A stretch of DNA of 45,359 nucleotides. Source: an uncultured Propionibacteriaceae bacterium (GTDB lineage: Bacteria; Actinomycetota; Actinomycetes; Propionibacteriales; Propionibacteriaceae). The position numbers were made by a program, and so were the translations under genes. Below are positions 1 through 8,000 of this stretch, piece by piece; positions within the stretch are counted from its first letter, which is position 1, and each line of letters starts with the position of its first letter. The stretch lies in assembly GCA_937965785.1 (NCBI GenBank), contig CALCKT010000018.1, forward strand, positions 1 through 45,359, read 5' to 3'. A model generated the notes under the pieces. It ran no database searches. It was not told where the DNA came from and saw nothing but the letters and a program-made list of their open reading frames with translations.

Positions 1-2
1 GC

Positions 3-68
3 CCCTACGACACCTTCGAAACCACAATACAAGCCGTCACCGGACTCATCTTCGCCTACACCCCATGA
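3..68 (+). CDS. 3' end of an unidentified gene (partial)
   Basis: The frame open from base 3 encodes 21 residues ending in AVTGLIFAYTP and a TGA at 66-68. It looks like the tail of a real protein. The short repeats and decayed sequence that follow would suit the end of a transposase gene, but 21 residues are too few to name a family. The gene begins before the window. Confidence 0.35.
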   Translation, partial: PYDTFETTIQAVTGLIFAYTP

Positions 69-412
69 ATGAGCCTCACTGGCTCCATTCTCCACAAACC
101 GGGTTGGGTGCGCCACCCCCACCAAGGCGACGCGACCGGCGTCCGGTGCGTCTGAAACACAAGCATGCCCCCTATAGACGGCCAGATCCTCCTTGTCACA
201 AGGAAATAAAACCCGAGCGCGCGGGCGTCCTGAAACACTCCCAGAACCTACCTGCACCCGGAACTTTGAGGACCCGATGCGACATCGATCTTGCGGACTT
301 TTCGGTCAGGGTCCTGCGTTTCAGGTGTGTTCACATCGGCTGTCACTGGCTGATACCCACACTCCCCCGCCATGTGTGATGTATCCCTCCGGGCAGACCA
401 CCGACACCGATC
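69..412. other. Gene-free stretch with nested short inverted repeats
   Basis: I see no credible gene here. Open frames in it are Pro/Arg/His-rich and have no ribosome-binding site. There are two nested inverted repeats: CCTGAAAC (229-236) pairs with GTTTCAGG (318-325), and inside it AGGACCC (269-275) pairs with GGGTCCT (309-315). A direct copy of CTGAAACAC occurs at 152-160 and again at 230-238. Such spaced short repeats beside a truncated gene may be the relic of an insertion-sequence end, but no complete element or target duplication is visible. Confidence 0.35.
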
Positions 413-414
413 CA

Positions 415-700
415 TCACGGTCCAACCCCATGATCCACCGCAGCGAACATCCCGCCTGTAGTCTCTGCGCTATAAGCCACCCGGTCCTGCAATCGTGCAA
501 TATAACGCCGCACAACAGCCCCCTCCCTGACAGGCACTGTCGCTACGACCCCATGACACCGCCGTTACCGACTTACCCATCGCGGCAGCGCCATCCGGCA
601 CATCCGTCGCCAGCTACCCCACCGCATCAACCAGCCGTCGCAGCTCCGGCAAGGTGGGCTGGATGAGAAACGAAGGTTTGTTCGATGGGTGATGGGTGTC
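415..700 (-). pseudogene. Decayed small-protein gene remnant
   Basis: Reading the minus strand, one frame gives protein-like sequence (including PTLPELRRLVDAVG) up to an in-frame TAG at 614-616. It continues as LATDVPDGAAAMGKSV, and after a shift of frame near base 555 resumes as VRRYIARLQDRVAYSAETTG, ending at a TGA at 415-417. The stitched product is about 90 residues, helical and Ala/Val-rich. The pattern resembles small secreted or WXG100/EspC-like actinobacterial proteins, but that is only an impression. One stop and one frameshift argue for a dead gene. Confidence 0.35.
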
Positions 701-712
701 GCCGACCTGGTC

Positions 713-886
713 TCATGGAGGGTTCTGCATACCACGAAGCTCTCCAGGGGCGGTGGTGTAATGGAGGGCGGCCTCGTCCGAGGCGAGGCACACATGTTTC
801 ACAGGCAGCCCCCAGCGTTTCCTGAGCCGGATCCGGTTCGCTTTGTCGGCGGCGGAGAACTTCGCCGCGAACAGGCTGCAAGCCCA
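713..886 (-). pseudogene. 3' fragment of an unidentified gene
   Basis: The minus-strand frame ending at a TGA at 713-715 reads FSAADKANRIRLRKRWGLPV and then HVCLASDEAALHYTTAPGE, which looks like true coding sequence. It is bounded upstream by an in-frame TGA at 887-889 and has no plausible start or ribosome-binding site. It is probably a truncated gene end, cut off where the dedA region begins. I do not recognise the family. Confidence 0.35.
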
Positions 887-903
887 TCACGAGAGGAGCC
901 AGC

Positions 904-1557
904 GTGCTGCTGGAGACCACCACAGCGGAATCGCTCACAGGAATCACGGCCTGGGCCGTGGGAATCATGACCTCCCTGGGCGGCCCGGGCGCCGCTTTCC
1001 TGATCGCCCTCGAGAACCTCTTCCCTCCCCTGCCCTCCGAGGTGATCCTTCCCCTGGCCGGTTTCTCCGCCGGCACCGGCACCTCGAACATGACCATTCT
1101 CACCGCGATCCTGTGGTGCACCTTCGGTTCCGTCACCGGCGCCTGGGCCCTGTACGGGGTGGGTGCCTGGCTGGGGCCGGACAGAACCCGCCGGATCCTG
1201 GCCAAGGTGCCACTGGTCAAGACCTCCGACATCGACCGCACCGAGGCGTTCTTCCACCGCCGGGGAGGTTGGACCGTCTTCACGGGACGCATGGTGCCGG
1301 TGTTCCGGTCGCTGATTTCCATCCCCGCCGGGGTGACCCGCATGAACCCGCTGCGGTTCACCCTCCTGACCACGGCCGGGGCCGCGATCTGGAACACCAT
1401 CCTGGTGAGCGCCGGATACACGCTGGGGGCGAACTGGAGTGTGGTCGAGGACTACGTGGGGATTTTCTCGAAGGTGGTCATCGCCGCGTGCGTGGTCGCC
1501 CTGGCATGGTTCATCGCCGTCCGGTTGCGCGCCTCGCGACGCGTCACCACCGACTGA
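904..1557 (+). CDS. DedA/VTT-family membrane protein
   Basis: A 217-residue integral membrane protein of the DedA (SNARE-associated/VTT) family. DedA proteins are linked to undecaprenyl-phosphate or phospholipid translocation and membrane homeostasis. The sequence shows the family pattern: an N-terminal re-entrant region with ENLFPPLPSEVILPLAG (about residues 37-53), a Gly-rich segment, then the conserved GRMVPVFRSLISIPAG stretch (about 129-144) containing the family Arg and Pro, and two C-terminal membrane spans. The start is a GTG preceded by a good GAGAGGAG ribosome-binding site at 890-897. Length is normal. It stands alone, with decayed sequence before it and a separate regulator after it, so context gives no role. 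Confidence 0.85.
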   Translation: MLLETTTAESLTGITAWAVGIMTSLGGPGAAFLIALENLFPPLPSEVILPLAGFSAGTGTSNMTILTAILWCTFGSVTGAWALYGVGAWLGPDRTRRILAKVPLVKTSDIDRTEAFFHRRGGWTVFTGRMVPVFRSLISIPAGVTRMNPLRFTLLTTAGAAIWNTILVSAGYTLGANWSVVEDYVGIFSKVVIAACVVALAWFIAVRLRASRRVTTD

Positions 1558-1649
1558 CCTGCCCGGCCCCACCGGAACGGCCGCCATGGCGGTCTCCGGT
1601 TGACGCAGCCCCTAAAATCAGGAGGGTTGTTCCCTACCCGGTTCGGAAG

Positions 1650-2462
1650 ATGAATTCGACGCACCAACCCGACACCCAACCCCAGCGTTCCTCCGGTCCG
1701 CAGGCCCCGCAGGATCGCCGGCAGGTGATCGCCGAGCACGTCATCGCCCGGGGCAGCGTCCGGGTCGAGAACCTGGCGCGGGTCGTCGGCGTCTCGGCCA
1801 TGACCATCTACCGGGACGTGGCGAACCTCGAACAGGCGGGCATCGTCCACCTCGACCGGGGCCTGGTACGTGCGGTGGCAACCAGTCTGAGCGAGGCCGA
1901 CGCCGAGTTCCGCCTCCAGCAGAGCCCGCGGATCAAACAGGCCATGGCCGAGGCGCTGGCCCCCCGGATCACCCAGGGAAGTTCCGTGATGTTGGACGAC
2001 TCGACCTCCGCCATGTGGGTGCTGCGCGCCCTGCGGGATGTGCACCCCCTGACCGTGATCACCACCTCCCTGCTGGTGGCCAACGAGGCGAAGCAGATGG
2101 ACGGCGTGCGCCTGCTGATGGCGGGGGGCGAGTACGAACCCTGGGCCCACGCGATGATGGGCCCTACCGCTGCAGCGAACCTGCGGGCCTGGCAGGCCGA
2201 TCACTGCGTCATGTCGGCCTCCGGGATCGTCGGGAAACGCTGCCAGCACCCCTACGAGAACGCCGTCCAGGTCAAGCAGGCCATGATCGCCTCCTCCACG
2301 AATCGATACCTGCTGCTGGACCACACCAAGTTCACACGCAAGGCGCTCTACACCTTCGCCGAGATCACCGACTTCGATGCCGTCGTGGTGGACGCCGCCA
2401 CCCCCAAGGAGATCCGCGACGAACTCGCCGGGCACGGGGTCGAAGTCATCGTCTCCAAGTGA
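1650..2462 (+). CDS. DeoR-family transcriptional regulator
   Basis: A 270-residue DeoR-type repressor. Residues about 20-75 form the N-terminal winged helix, with VENLARVVGVSAMTIYRDVA as the recognition region, and the remainder is the DeoR sensor domain that binds a phosphorylated sugar (LDDSTSAMWVLRAL, MSASGIVG, LLLDHTKF motifs). Members usually repress adjacent sugar or polyol genes until the phosphorylated intermediate appears. Upstream, a TAAAAT hexamer at 1613-1618 could be a -10 element. The ATG is preceded by a weak GGAAG. It lies 136 bp before the rpiB-like gene on the same strand and is probably the regulator of that operon, an inference from position. An inverted repeat in the gap is a candidate operator. 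Confidence 0.88.
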   Translation: MNSTHQPDTQPQRSSGPQAPQDRRQVIAEHVIARGSVRVENLARVVGVSAMTIYRDVANLEQAGIVHLDRGLVRAVATSLSEADAEFRLQQSPRIKQAMAEALAPRITQGSSVMLDDSTSAMWVLRALRDVHPLTVITTSLLVANEAKQMDGVRLLMAGGEYEPWAHAMMGPTAAANLRAWQADHCVMSASGIVGKRCQHPYENAVQVKQAMIASSTNRYLLLDHTKFTRKALYTFAEITDFDAVVVDAATPKEIRDELAGHGVEVIVSK

Positions 2463-2562
2463 CCCAAGTGCTCCGGACAACAGCCCGACACACCGCGCTG
2501 ACTAGGCACGATGTCATTTCTTACCAGGAACTATGGTGTTTTTCACAGCACCGCTGTTACCC

Positions 2563-2579
2563 TTCAGGTCATCCCTGAA
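2563..2579. promoter_or_regulatory. Inverted repeat, candidate operator of the polyol operon
   Basis: TTCAGG (2563-2568) and CCTGAA (2574-2579) form a perfect 6+6 inverted repeat around TCATC, ending 19 bp before the isomerase ATG and in the only gap between the DeoR gene and the operon. It suits an operator bound by the DeoR protein. It has no T-run and is unlikely to be a terminator. Confidence 0.4.
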
Positions 2580-2598
2580 ACAAGGAAGTTGAGGAGAC

Positions 2599-3060
2599 AT
2601 GGGACTGACCATAGTTGTCGGCGCAGACATCGCCGGAGTGAACTACAAGGAGGCCCTGAAGGCCGATCTGGAGGCCGATGATCGCGTGACGAAGGTCATC
2701 GACGTGGGTGTCCGTCCGGGCGAGGACATCGACTACCCGCACGTTGCGGTGGAGGCCGCGCGGAAGGTCGCCGCCGGTGAGGCCGACCGGGCCCTGCTGG
2801 TGTGCGGCACGGGAATGGGCATGGCGATAGCGGCCAACAAGGTTCCCGGCATCCGCGCCTCGGTGGCCCACGACAGCTTCTCCGTGGAGCGCCTGGTGCT
2901 GTCCAACGACGCCCAGATCCTGACCCTCGGTGAGCGCGTGATCGGCCTCCAGCTGGCCCGTCGGCTGGCGCGCGAATGGCTCGGCTACACCTTCGACCCC
3001 GAGTCCTCCTCCGGCCCCAAGGTGGCCGCCATCCGTTCCTACGAAACCGACCCCCACTGA
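2599..3060 (+). CDS. RpiB/LacB-family sugar-phosphate isomerase (EryI/DerI-like)
   Basis: A 153-residue RpiB/LacB-fold isomerase that interconverts aldose and ketose phosphates. The conserved phosphate loop and catalytic cysteine are visible as VCGTGMGMAIAANK, with C69 as the probable base. The RpiB signature HNDAN is replaced by SNDAQ, within SFSVERLVLSNDAQILTLG. From memory this agrees better with tetrose-phosphate isomerases of erythritol/threitol pathways (EryI, DerI) than with ribose-5-phosphate isomerase B. The start has a strong GAGGAG site at 2591-2596. It is the first gene of the operon, and the membrane-protein gene follows after 24 bp. Substrate cannot be fixed from sequence: a tetrulose or pentulose phosphate is likely. 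Confidence 0.85.
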   Translation: MGLTIVVGADIAGVNYKEALKADLEADDRVTKVIDVGVRPGEDIDYPHVAVEAARKVAAGEADRALLVCGTGMGMAIAANKVPGIRASVAHDSFSVERLVLSNDAQILTLGERVIGLQLARRLAREWLGYTFDPESSSGPKVAAIRSYETDPH

Positions 3061-3084
3061 CCCAACGACCCGCGAGGAACAAAG

Positions 3085-4191
3085 ATGTTCGACCCTGCAA
3101 TTGCCAGCTACCTTCTCGGCCTCGTGGTCGCCATCGCAGGCGGCTTCTTCGGCGCCGCGATCGGCGGCAACTTCGCATTCGCCATAACCGGCATCACGGT
3201 GCTGACCTCATTCGGCATCTACCTGGGAACCGACTCGACAGCAGGTTTCACCTACCTGGCCTTCGGACCATTCGTCGGCCCCCACGTCGCCTTCGCGGGC
3301 GGGGTCGGCGCGGCGGCATACGCGGGTCGCCGCGGATACGCCGACAGCAAGGACGCCACCACTCCCCTGGCCCATCTGGGCAAACCCGACGTGCTCTGGG
3401 TGGGCGCCGCTTTCGGGGTTTTCGGATACGTCGTCCAGAACCTCATCACCAAGATCCCGTGGTTCGGCACCCACACCGACTCCGTCGCCCTGACCGTCGT
3501 GCTGTCGGCCGTGGTGGCGCGCCTCGTCGCCAAGGGGTCGTTCCTCAGCCCGGAGAAGTACAACAACTCCCCGTCCTTCTTCGGCAAGATCGCTCCCTCC
3601 GAGGACGCCGCCTGGTTGCGTTACCAGGAGAAGGCAGGCCAGTACCTCTCGCTCGGCGCCATGTTCGGTCTCCTGGCCGGTGGTGCAACGCTGTTCATCG
3701 CGCTTGCCTTCCCCGGCCTGGCCGCCACCGGCAATGCACAGACCTTCACCTTCGCGATCTCCGCGGTCTGCGTGATGTTCCTGATCCTCGGCGCGCAGAT
3801 GCCGGTGACCCACCACATCACCATCAGCGCCGGCCTGGCGGCAGTGGCCTTCCTCCCGGTTCTCGCCGGCAACCTGCTCGAAGGGCTTTCCGGGACGGAT
3901 TTCTGGGACAAGCTGAGTTCCAACAAGATCTCGCTGGTCTCGTTGTTCGACCCGAATCACACCTCCTACGGAATGCTGGCCGAGAACGCCAAGGGCCAAC
4001 TCATGATGATGGCCATCGTCGCGCTCCTGGCCTCGGTGGCGATCGGCATGTTGGCGGCCTGGCTGGCGGAGTTCCAGGCACGCCTGTTCCACAACAGGGG
4101 CAACACGCACTTCGATCCCCCGGCAGCCGCCATCTGGATCGCCAACACCATCATCGTCTCCCTGGCCAACATCGCCGCACCACTGTTCTAG
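3085..4191 (+). CDS. Unrecognised polytopic membrane protein, probable transporter
   Basis: A 368-residue protein with roughly nine or ten hydrophobic segments, including about 6-48, 56-80, 103-122, 135-152, 190-216, 220-262, 305-328 and 348-368. It has Gly/Ala-rich helices such as AIAGGFFGAAIGGNFAF near the N-terminus and MPVTHHITISAG near 250. I do not recognise it as MFS, ABC permease, SSS, GntP, PTS or MIP. There is no signal peptide and no obvious nucleotide-binding site. It sits second in the operon, between the isomerase and a HAD phosphatase followed by an FGGY kinase, the usual place for the uptake system. No other transporter is in the operon, so polyol or sugar import is the simplest inference. 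Its stop codon overlaps the AGGAGG site of the next gene. Confidence 0.75.
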   Translation: MFDPAIASYLLGLVVAIAGGFFGAAIGGNFAFAITGITVLTSFGIYLGTDSTAGFTYLAFGPFVGPHVAFAGGVGAAAYAGRRGYADSKDATTPLAHLGKPDVLWVGAAFGVFGYVVQNLITKIPWFGTHTDSVALTVVLSAVVARLVAKGSFLSPEKYNNSPSFFGKIAPSEDAAWLRYQEKAGQYLSLGAMFGLLAGGATLFIALAFPGLAATGNAQTFTFAISAVCVMFLILGAQMPVTHHITISAGLAAVAFLPVLAGNLLEGLSGTDFWDKLSSNKISLVSLFDPNHTSYGMLAENAKGQLMMMAIVALLASVAIGMLAAWLAEFQARLFHNRGNTHFDPPAAAIWIANTIIVSLANIAAPLF

Positions 4192-4203
4192 GAGGAATCC
4201 CCG

Positions 4204-5052
4204 ATGCTCCCGACCGAGCTGCACCAGGCATATGTCTTCGACCTGGACGGAACCATCTATCTGGGTGATCACCTGCTGCCCGGTGCGGCCCGGTTGATCG
4301 GGGAACTGCGTCGCCGCGGAATCCCGGTGCGTTTCCTGTCGAACAACCCGACGAAGGATCCGCGGCAGTACGTCGAGAAACTGACCCGGCTGGGGCTGCC
4401 CACCGACATCTCGGACATCGCGAACACGGTTGTCACCACCACCCGCTGGCTGCAGGAACACCATCCGGAGGCCACGCTGTTCGTGGTGGGTGAGGAACCG
4501 CTGAAACGGGCCCTGGTCGAGGCCGGGTTCAGGTTGAGCGACGACCCCGAGCGGATAGACATCGTCATCGCCTCCTACGACCGCACCTTCGACTACTCCA
4601 AGCTCCAGATCGCCTTCGACGCGATCTGGTTCCACCGGCGCGCCATCCTCATCCAGACCAACCCGGACCGGTTCTGCCCGTTCCCGGGCGGCCGCGGGGA
4701 ACCGGACTGCGCCGCGATCACCGCAGCCATCGAGGCCTGCACGGGCGTGAAATCGGTGGCGAACCTGGGCAAACCCTCCCCCATCATGCTGGAGGAGGCC
4801 CTCCAGGGTCTCGACGTGGATCCCGCCGCCTGCGTCATGGTCGGCGACCGCCTCCACACCGACATCCAGATGGCCCTCGACACCGGCATGGCCTCCTGCC
4901 TGGTGCTCACGGGCGAAACGACCCCCGACGACGTCGCCGCCCTCGACGAGGACCACCAACCCACCTATGTACTCGACCGCGTCGACCGGCTAATCCCCCA
5001 GCGCCTGTGGGACGAGCTCGGTTGGACCGAAACGAACTGGAAGGACCACTGA
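4204..5052 (+). CDS. HAD-IIA phosphatase, NagD/AraL-like
   Basis: A 282-residue HAD superfamily phosphatase of subfamily IIA (NagD, AraL, PNPase-like). Motif I is VFDLDGTIYLGD, with D13 the nucleophile and D15 the acid. Motif II is FLSNN, and the C-terminal GKPSPIM and MVGDRLHTDI carry the Lys and the metal-binding Asp residues. Members dephosphorylate small sugar phosphates. AraL in the Bacillus ara operon is thought to drain accumulating phosphorylated sugars. Here it lies 12 bp after the membrane protein, and its TGA overlaps the ATG of the following kinase, which suggests translational coupling. A housekeeping or detoxifying role in the pathway is likely. A dedicated catalytic step is possible. 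Confidence 0.85.
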   Translation: MLPTELHQAYVFDLDGTIYLGDHLLPGAARLIGELRRRGIPVRFLSNNPTKDPRQYVEKLTRLGLPTDISDIANTVVTTTRWLQEHHPEATLFVVGEEPLKRALVEAGFRLSDDPERIDIVIASYDRTFDYSKLQIAFDAIWFHRRAILIQTNPDRFCPFPGGRGEPDCAAITAAIEACTGVKSVANLGKPSPIMLEEALQGLDVDPAACVMVGDRLHTDIQMALDTGMASCLVLTGETTPDDVAALDEDHQPTYVLDRVDRLIPQRLWDELGWTETNWKDH

Positions 5053-6614
5053 TGACCGACAACACCTACCTCCTCGGCATTGACTTCGGCACCGAGAGCG
5101 TGCGGGCCGCCATCTTCGACCTGGCCGGCCGGCCGGTTTCCTTCGCCGCCACCGCGTACCGCACCACCCACCCCCACCCCGGCTGGGCCGAACAGGACCC
5201 GGAGGAGTGGTGGGAGGCGCTGCAGGCCTCGTGCCGCAAGGTGATCGCCGCCTCCGGTGTCTCCCCCTCCGCCATCAAGGGCATCTCCTACGACGCCACC
5301 ACCATGACCGTCGTGGCCATGGACAAACGCGGCGAGGCCCTCCGCCCCGCCATCATGTGGATGGATGTGCGCGCCACCGAGCAGGCCGCCCGCGCGGAGA
5401 AGTCGGAATCGGTGGCGCGCCTCTACAACGGTCGCGGCACCGCCCCGGCCACCGCCGAGTGGTACCCGTTCAAGGCCGCCTGGCTGCGGGAGAACGAACG
5501 CGAGACCTACGATGCGGCCTTCCGGCTGGTCGACGCCCCCGACTGGGTGACCTACAAACTGACCGGCGAGTGGACCACCAACATCAACTCGGCCGCGCTG
5601 CGCATGTACTACAACCGCGACCACGGCGGCTGGCCCGTCGACTTCTACGAAACCATCGGCTGCGGCGATGTCTTCGACAAGATCCCGGAGAAGGTGGTCG
5701 ATCTGGGCACCCCGGTCGGTGAGCTGTCGGTGATCGCGGCGCAGCTCCTCGGCCTGCACCCCGGCACCCCCGTCGCCCAGGGACCGGCCGACGCCTGGGC
5801 CGGGCAGATCGGGTTGGGGGTCGTCGATCCGGGGGTGATGGCGTTGATCACCGGTTCCTCCCACGTCCTGACGGGACAGACCGACAAACCGATCCACGGC
5901 AAGGGATTCTTCGGCGCCTACACCGACGGCGTGGTCAAGGGCCAGTACACCGTCGAGGGCGGTCAGGTCTCCACCGGTTCGGTCCTGAAGTGGTTCAAGG
6001 ACAACTTCGCCCGCGACCTGATCCAGGCGGCGGAGGCCACCGGGCTCAACGTCTACGACATCCTCAACAAGCAGTCGAAGGACCTGCCGCCCGGATCCGA
6101 CGGTCTCATCATCAACGAGTACTTCCAGGGCAACCGCACCCCGTACACCGACTCGAAGGCCCGCGGGGTGATCTGGGGTCTGTCCCTGCACCACGGCCCC
6201 GCCCACATCTACCGCGCCATCCAGGAGTCGGTGTGCTACGGCACCGCACACAACCTGCGGGCCATGTCGGCGGCGGGTTTCGAGGTGAAGAAGATCGTCG
6301 CCGCGGGTGGCGCCACCAAGAGCCGCGACTGGATGCAGATGCACGCTGACGTCACCGGTGTGCCGATCGCCCTGACCGAGGTCGGCGACGCCGTGGTGCT
6401 GGGTTCCTGCATGCTGGCGGCGGTCGGCGCGGGTCTCCACCCCGATCTCGGGACCGCCGCGAGGGAGATGGTCCACGAGATCGACCTGCTGGAGCCCAAT
6501 CAGCAGCGGCACGAGGAGTACCAGTACTTCGTCGACGCCTACGCCAACACCTACCCGCAGCTCCAGCCCATGATCCACGACATGGTGGATCACGAGAACG
6601 CGAAGCGGGGCTGA
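5052..6614 (+). CDS. FGGY-family carbohydrate kinase (sugar or polyol kinase)
   Basis: A 520-residue FGGY kinase, which phosphorylates a sugar or sugar alcohol with ATP. The N-terminal phosphate-1 loop is GIDFGTESVRAAIFD. ISYDATTMTVVAMD and IMWMDVRA mark the sugar-binding first domain. GSSHVLTGQ (near 280) and AAGGATKSRDWMQMHADVTG (near 420) are the ATP-domain signatures. The ATG was chosen because it overlaps the HAD stop (ATGA). Length matches erythritol-kinase-sized FGGY enzymes. It is only distantly similar to the AraB-like kinase encoded three kilobases downstream, so the operon holds two kinases of different subtype. Linked to a phosphate dehydrogenase 1 bp downstream, it may phosphorylate a polyol such as a tetritol or pentitol. 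Substrate unproven. Confidence 0.88.
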   Translation: MTDNTYLLGIDFGTESVRAAIFDLAGRPVSFAATAYRTTHPHPGWAEQDPEEWWEALQASCRKVIAASGVSPSAIKGISYDATTMTVVAMDKRGEALRPAIMWMDVRATEQAARAEKSESVARLYNGRGTAPATAEWYPFKAAWLRENERETYDAAFRLVDAPDWVTYKLTGEWTTNINSAALRMYYNRDHGGWPVDFYETIGCGDVFDKIPEKVVDLGTPVGELSVIAAQLLGLHPGTPVAQGPADAWAGQIGLGVVDPGVMALITGSSHVLTGQTDKPIHGKGFFGAYTDGVVKGQYTVEGGQVSTGSVLKWFKDNFARDLIQAAEATGLNVYDILNKQSKDLPPGSDGLIINEYFQGNRTPYTDSKARGVIWGLSLHHGPAHIYRAIQESVCYGTAHNLRAMSAAGFEVKKIVAAGGATKSRDWMQMHADVTGVPIALTEVGDAVVLGSCMLAAVGAGLHPDLGTAAREMVHEIDLLEPNQQRHEEYQYFVDAYANTYPQLQPMIHDMVDHENAKRG

Positions 6615-6615
6615 C

Positions 6616-7977
6616 ATGACGGATCTCATCACCCGGGCGTTACGCAACGCCACCGACACCAGGGCCGTGGTGATCGGCGAGGGAGCCGTGGAGCGGACCG
6701 GAGAGGTGTTCACGGAACTGTTCGGGGCGGCACGGGCGATAGTGGTCGCGGACGAACGCACCTTCGCGCTGGCCGGGAAACGGGTCTCCGAGGCCCTGGA
6801 AGCGGCGGGGGTGGAGCTCGTGGATCCGCACATCTTCCCGGGGGAACCCGAGCTGTACGCGAAATACGAGAACTGCGAGGCCCTGCGGGATGCCCTGGCG
6901 CCGGTGGATGCGATCGCCGTCGCCGTCGGCTCCGGCACGCTCAACGACATCACGAAACGGGCCTCCGGGGAACTCGGCAGGCCCTACCTGGTGGTCGGCA
7001 CCGCGGCCTCCATGGACGGCTACACCGCTTTCGGTTCCTCGATCGCCCTCGACGGGTTCAAGCAGACGTTGAGCTGCCCGGCCCCGTGTGGCTGCGTCGC
7101 CGACCTGACCGTGATGGCCGCCGCGCCGCAGGTGATGACGGCCTCCGGTTACGGCGACCTGCTGGGCAAGATCCCGGCCGGGGCCGACTGGATCCTCTCC
7201 GACGTGCTGGGGATCGAGGCCATCGACCAGGGGGTGTGGGAGCTCGTCCAGGGTCCACTGCGAGGTGCGGTCTCGCGGCCCGCGGAACTCGCCGTCGGTG
7301 ACGTCTCGGCGACGGGTGAGCTGGTGGAGGGGCTCCTGATGAGCGGGCTGGCCATGCAGGCCCACCAGTCGAGCCGCCCCGCATCAGGGGCGGAACACCA
7401 GTTCAGCCATCTGTGGGAGATGGAGGGACACGGCGTGGACATCACCCCCCGGCGCCTGTCCCACGGTTTCAAGGTCGGCATCGGCACGGTGGCGATCGCG
7501 GCCCTCTACGAACGGCTGCTGGCGCGGGACCTCACCGGTTTGGACATCGACGCGGCCGTTACGGCCTGGCCCACCCGGGAGGAGATGGAAACCGGAGTTC
7601 GTGAGCTGCACCCCGATCCCCGGCTGGTCGAGGAAACCGTCGTGCAGGCGCTCGCCAAGTGGCTTCCGCCCGAACAGTTGCGGACCCGCCTGGAGTTGCT
7701 GGTGGCGGTGTGGCCGGAGCTGTCGGTGAGGCTTCGGGAGCAGCTGCTGCCCGCCGCCGAGCTGCAGGAGATGCTGCGGGCGGTGGGCGCCCCGGCCCAT
7801 CCGCAGGACATCGGCCTGGGCTGGGACCGGTTCCGCGAAACCTATGTCCGCGCCCAGATGATCCGCAAACGCTACACCGTTCTCGATCTCGCCCTGGAGA
7901 CCAATCTCCTGGGTGAGCTGGTGGAGGAATTGTTCGCACCCGATGGCTTCTGGGGTCGCCAGGCCCCGGGACACTGA
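6616..7977 (+). CDS. sn-glycerol-1-phosphate dehydrogenase family protein (AraM-like)
   Basis: A 453-residue metal-dependent alcohol dehydrogenase of the glycerol-1-phosphate dehydrogenase/AraM group. Visible motifs are GSGTLNDITK (NAD binding), PYLVVGTAASMDGYT (substrate and cofactor pocket), and the three expected metal ligands: D181 in SGYGDLLGK, H261 in SGAEHQFSH and H283 in LSHGFKVGIGT. Known members reduce dihydroxyacetone phosphate to glycerol-1-phosphate, in archaeal lipids and via Bacillus AraM. The start follows the kinase stop after one base. Placed between two kinases and with an isomerase in the operon, it more likely oxidises a polyol phosphate to a ketose phosphate than makes lipid, but that is inference. 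It is somewhat longer than Bacillus AraM. Confidence 0.85.
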   Translation: MTDLITRALRNATDTRAVVIGEGAVERTGEVFTELFGAARAIVVADERTFALAGKRVSEALEAAGVELVDPHIFPGEPELYAKYENCEALRDALAPVDAIAVAVGSGTLNDITKRASGELGRPYLVVGTAASMDGYTAFGSSIALDGFKQTLSCPAPCGCVADLTVMAAAPQVMTASGYGDLLGKIPAGADWILSDVLGIEAIDQGVWELVQGPLRGAVSRPAELAVGDVSATGELVEGLLMSGLAMQAHQSSRPASGAEHQFSHLWEMEGHGVDITPRRLSHGFKVGIGTVAIAALYERLLARDLTGLDIDAAVTAWPTREEMETGVRELHPDPRLVEETVVQALAKWLPPEQLRTRLELLVAVWPELSVRLREQLLPAAELQEMLRAVGAPAHPQDIGLGWDRFRETYVRAQMIRKRYTVLDLALETNLLGELVEELFAPDGFWGRQAPGH

Positions 7978-8000
7978 GCAGGAAAGACGGAGGAGACGCC

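Noticed and set aside
193..666. 157-residue plus-strand open frame in the opening non-genic region
   Set aside because: Pro/His/Arg-rich with no ribosome-binding site, no conserved pattern, and it overlaps minus-strand fragments that look more like protein.
1600..1618. TTGACG and TAAAAT as a full promoter before the DeoR gene
   Set aside because: The two hexamers are only 7 bp apart, too close for one promoter; only TAAAAT is kept as a weak -10 candidate.
3208..4959. 583-residue minus-strand open frame
   Set aside because: Antisense shadow of the membrane protein and HAD genes, with His/Gly/Asp-rich composition typical of such shadows.
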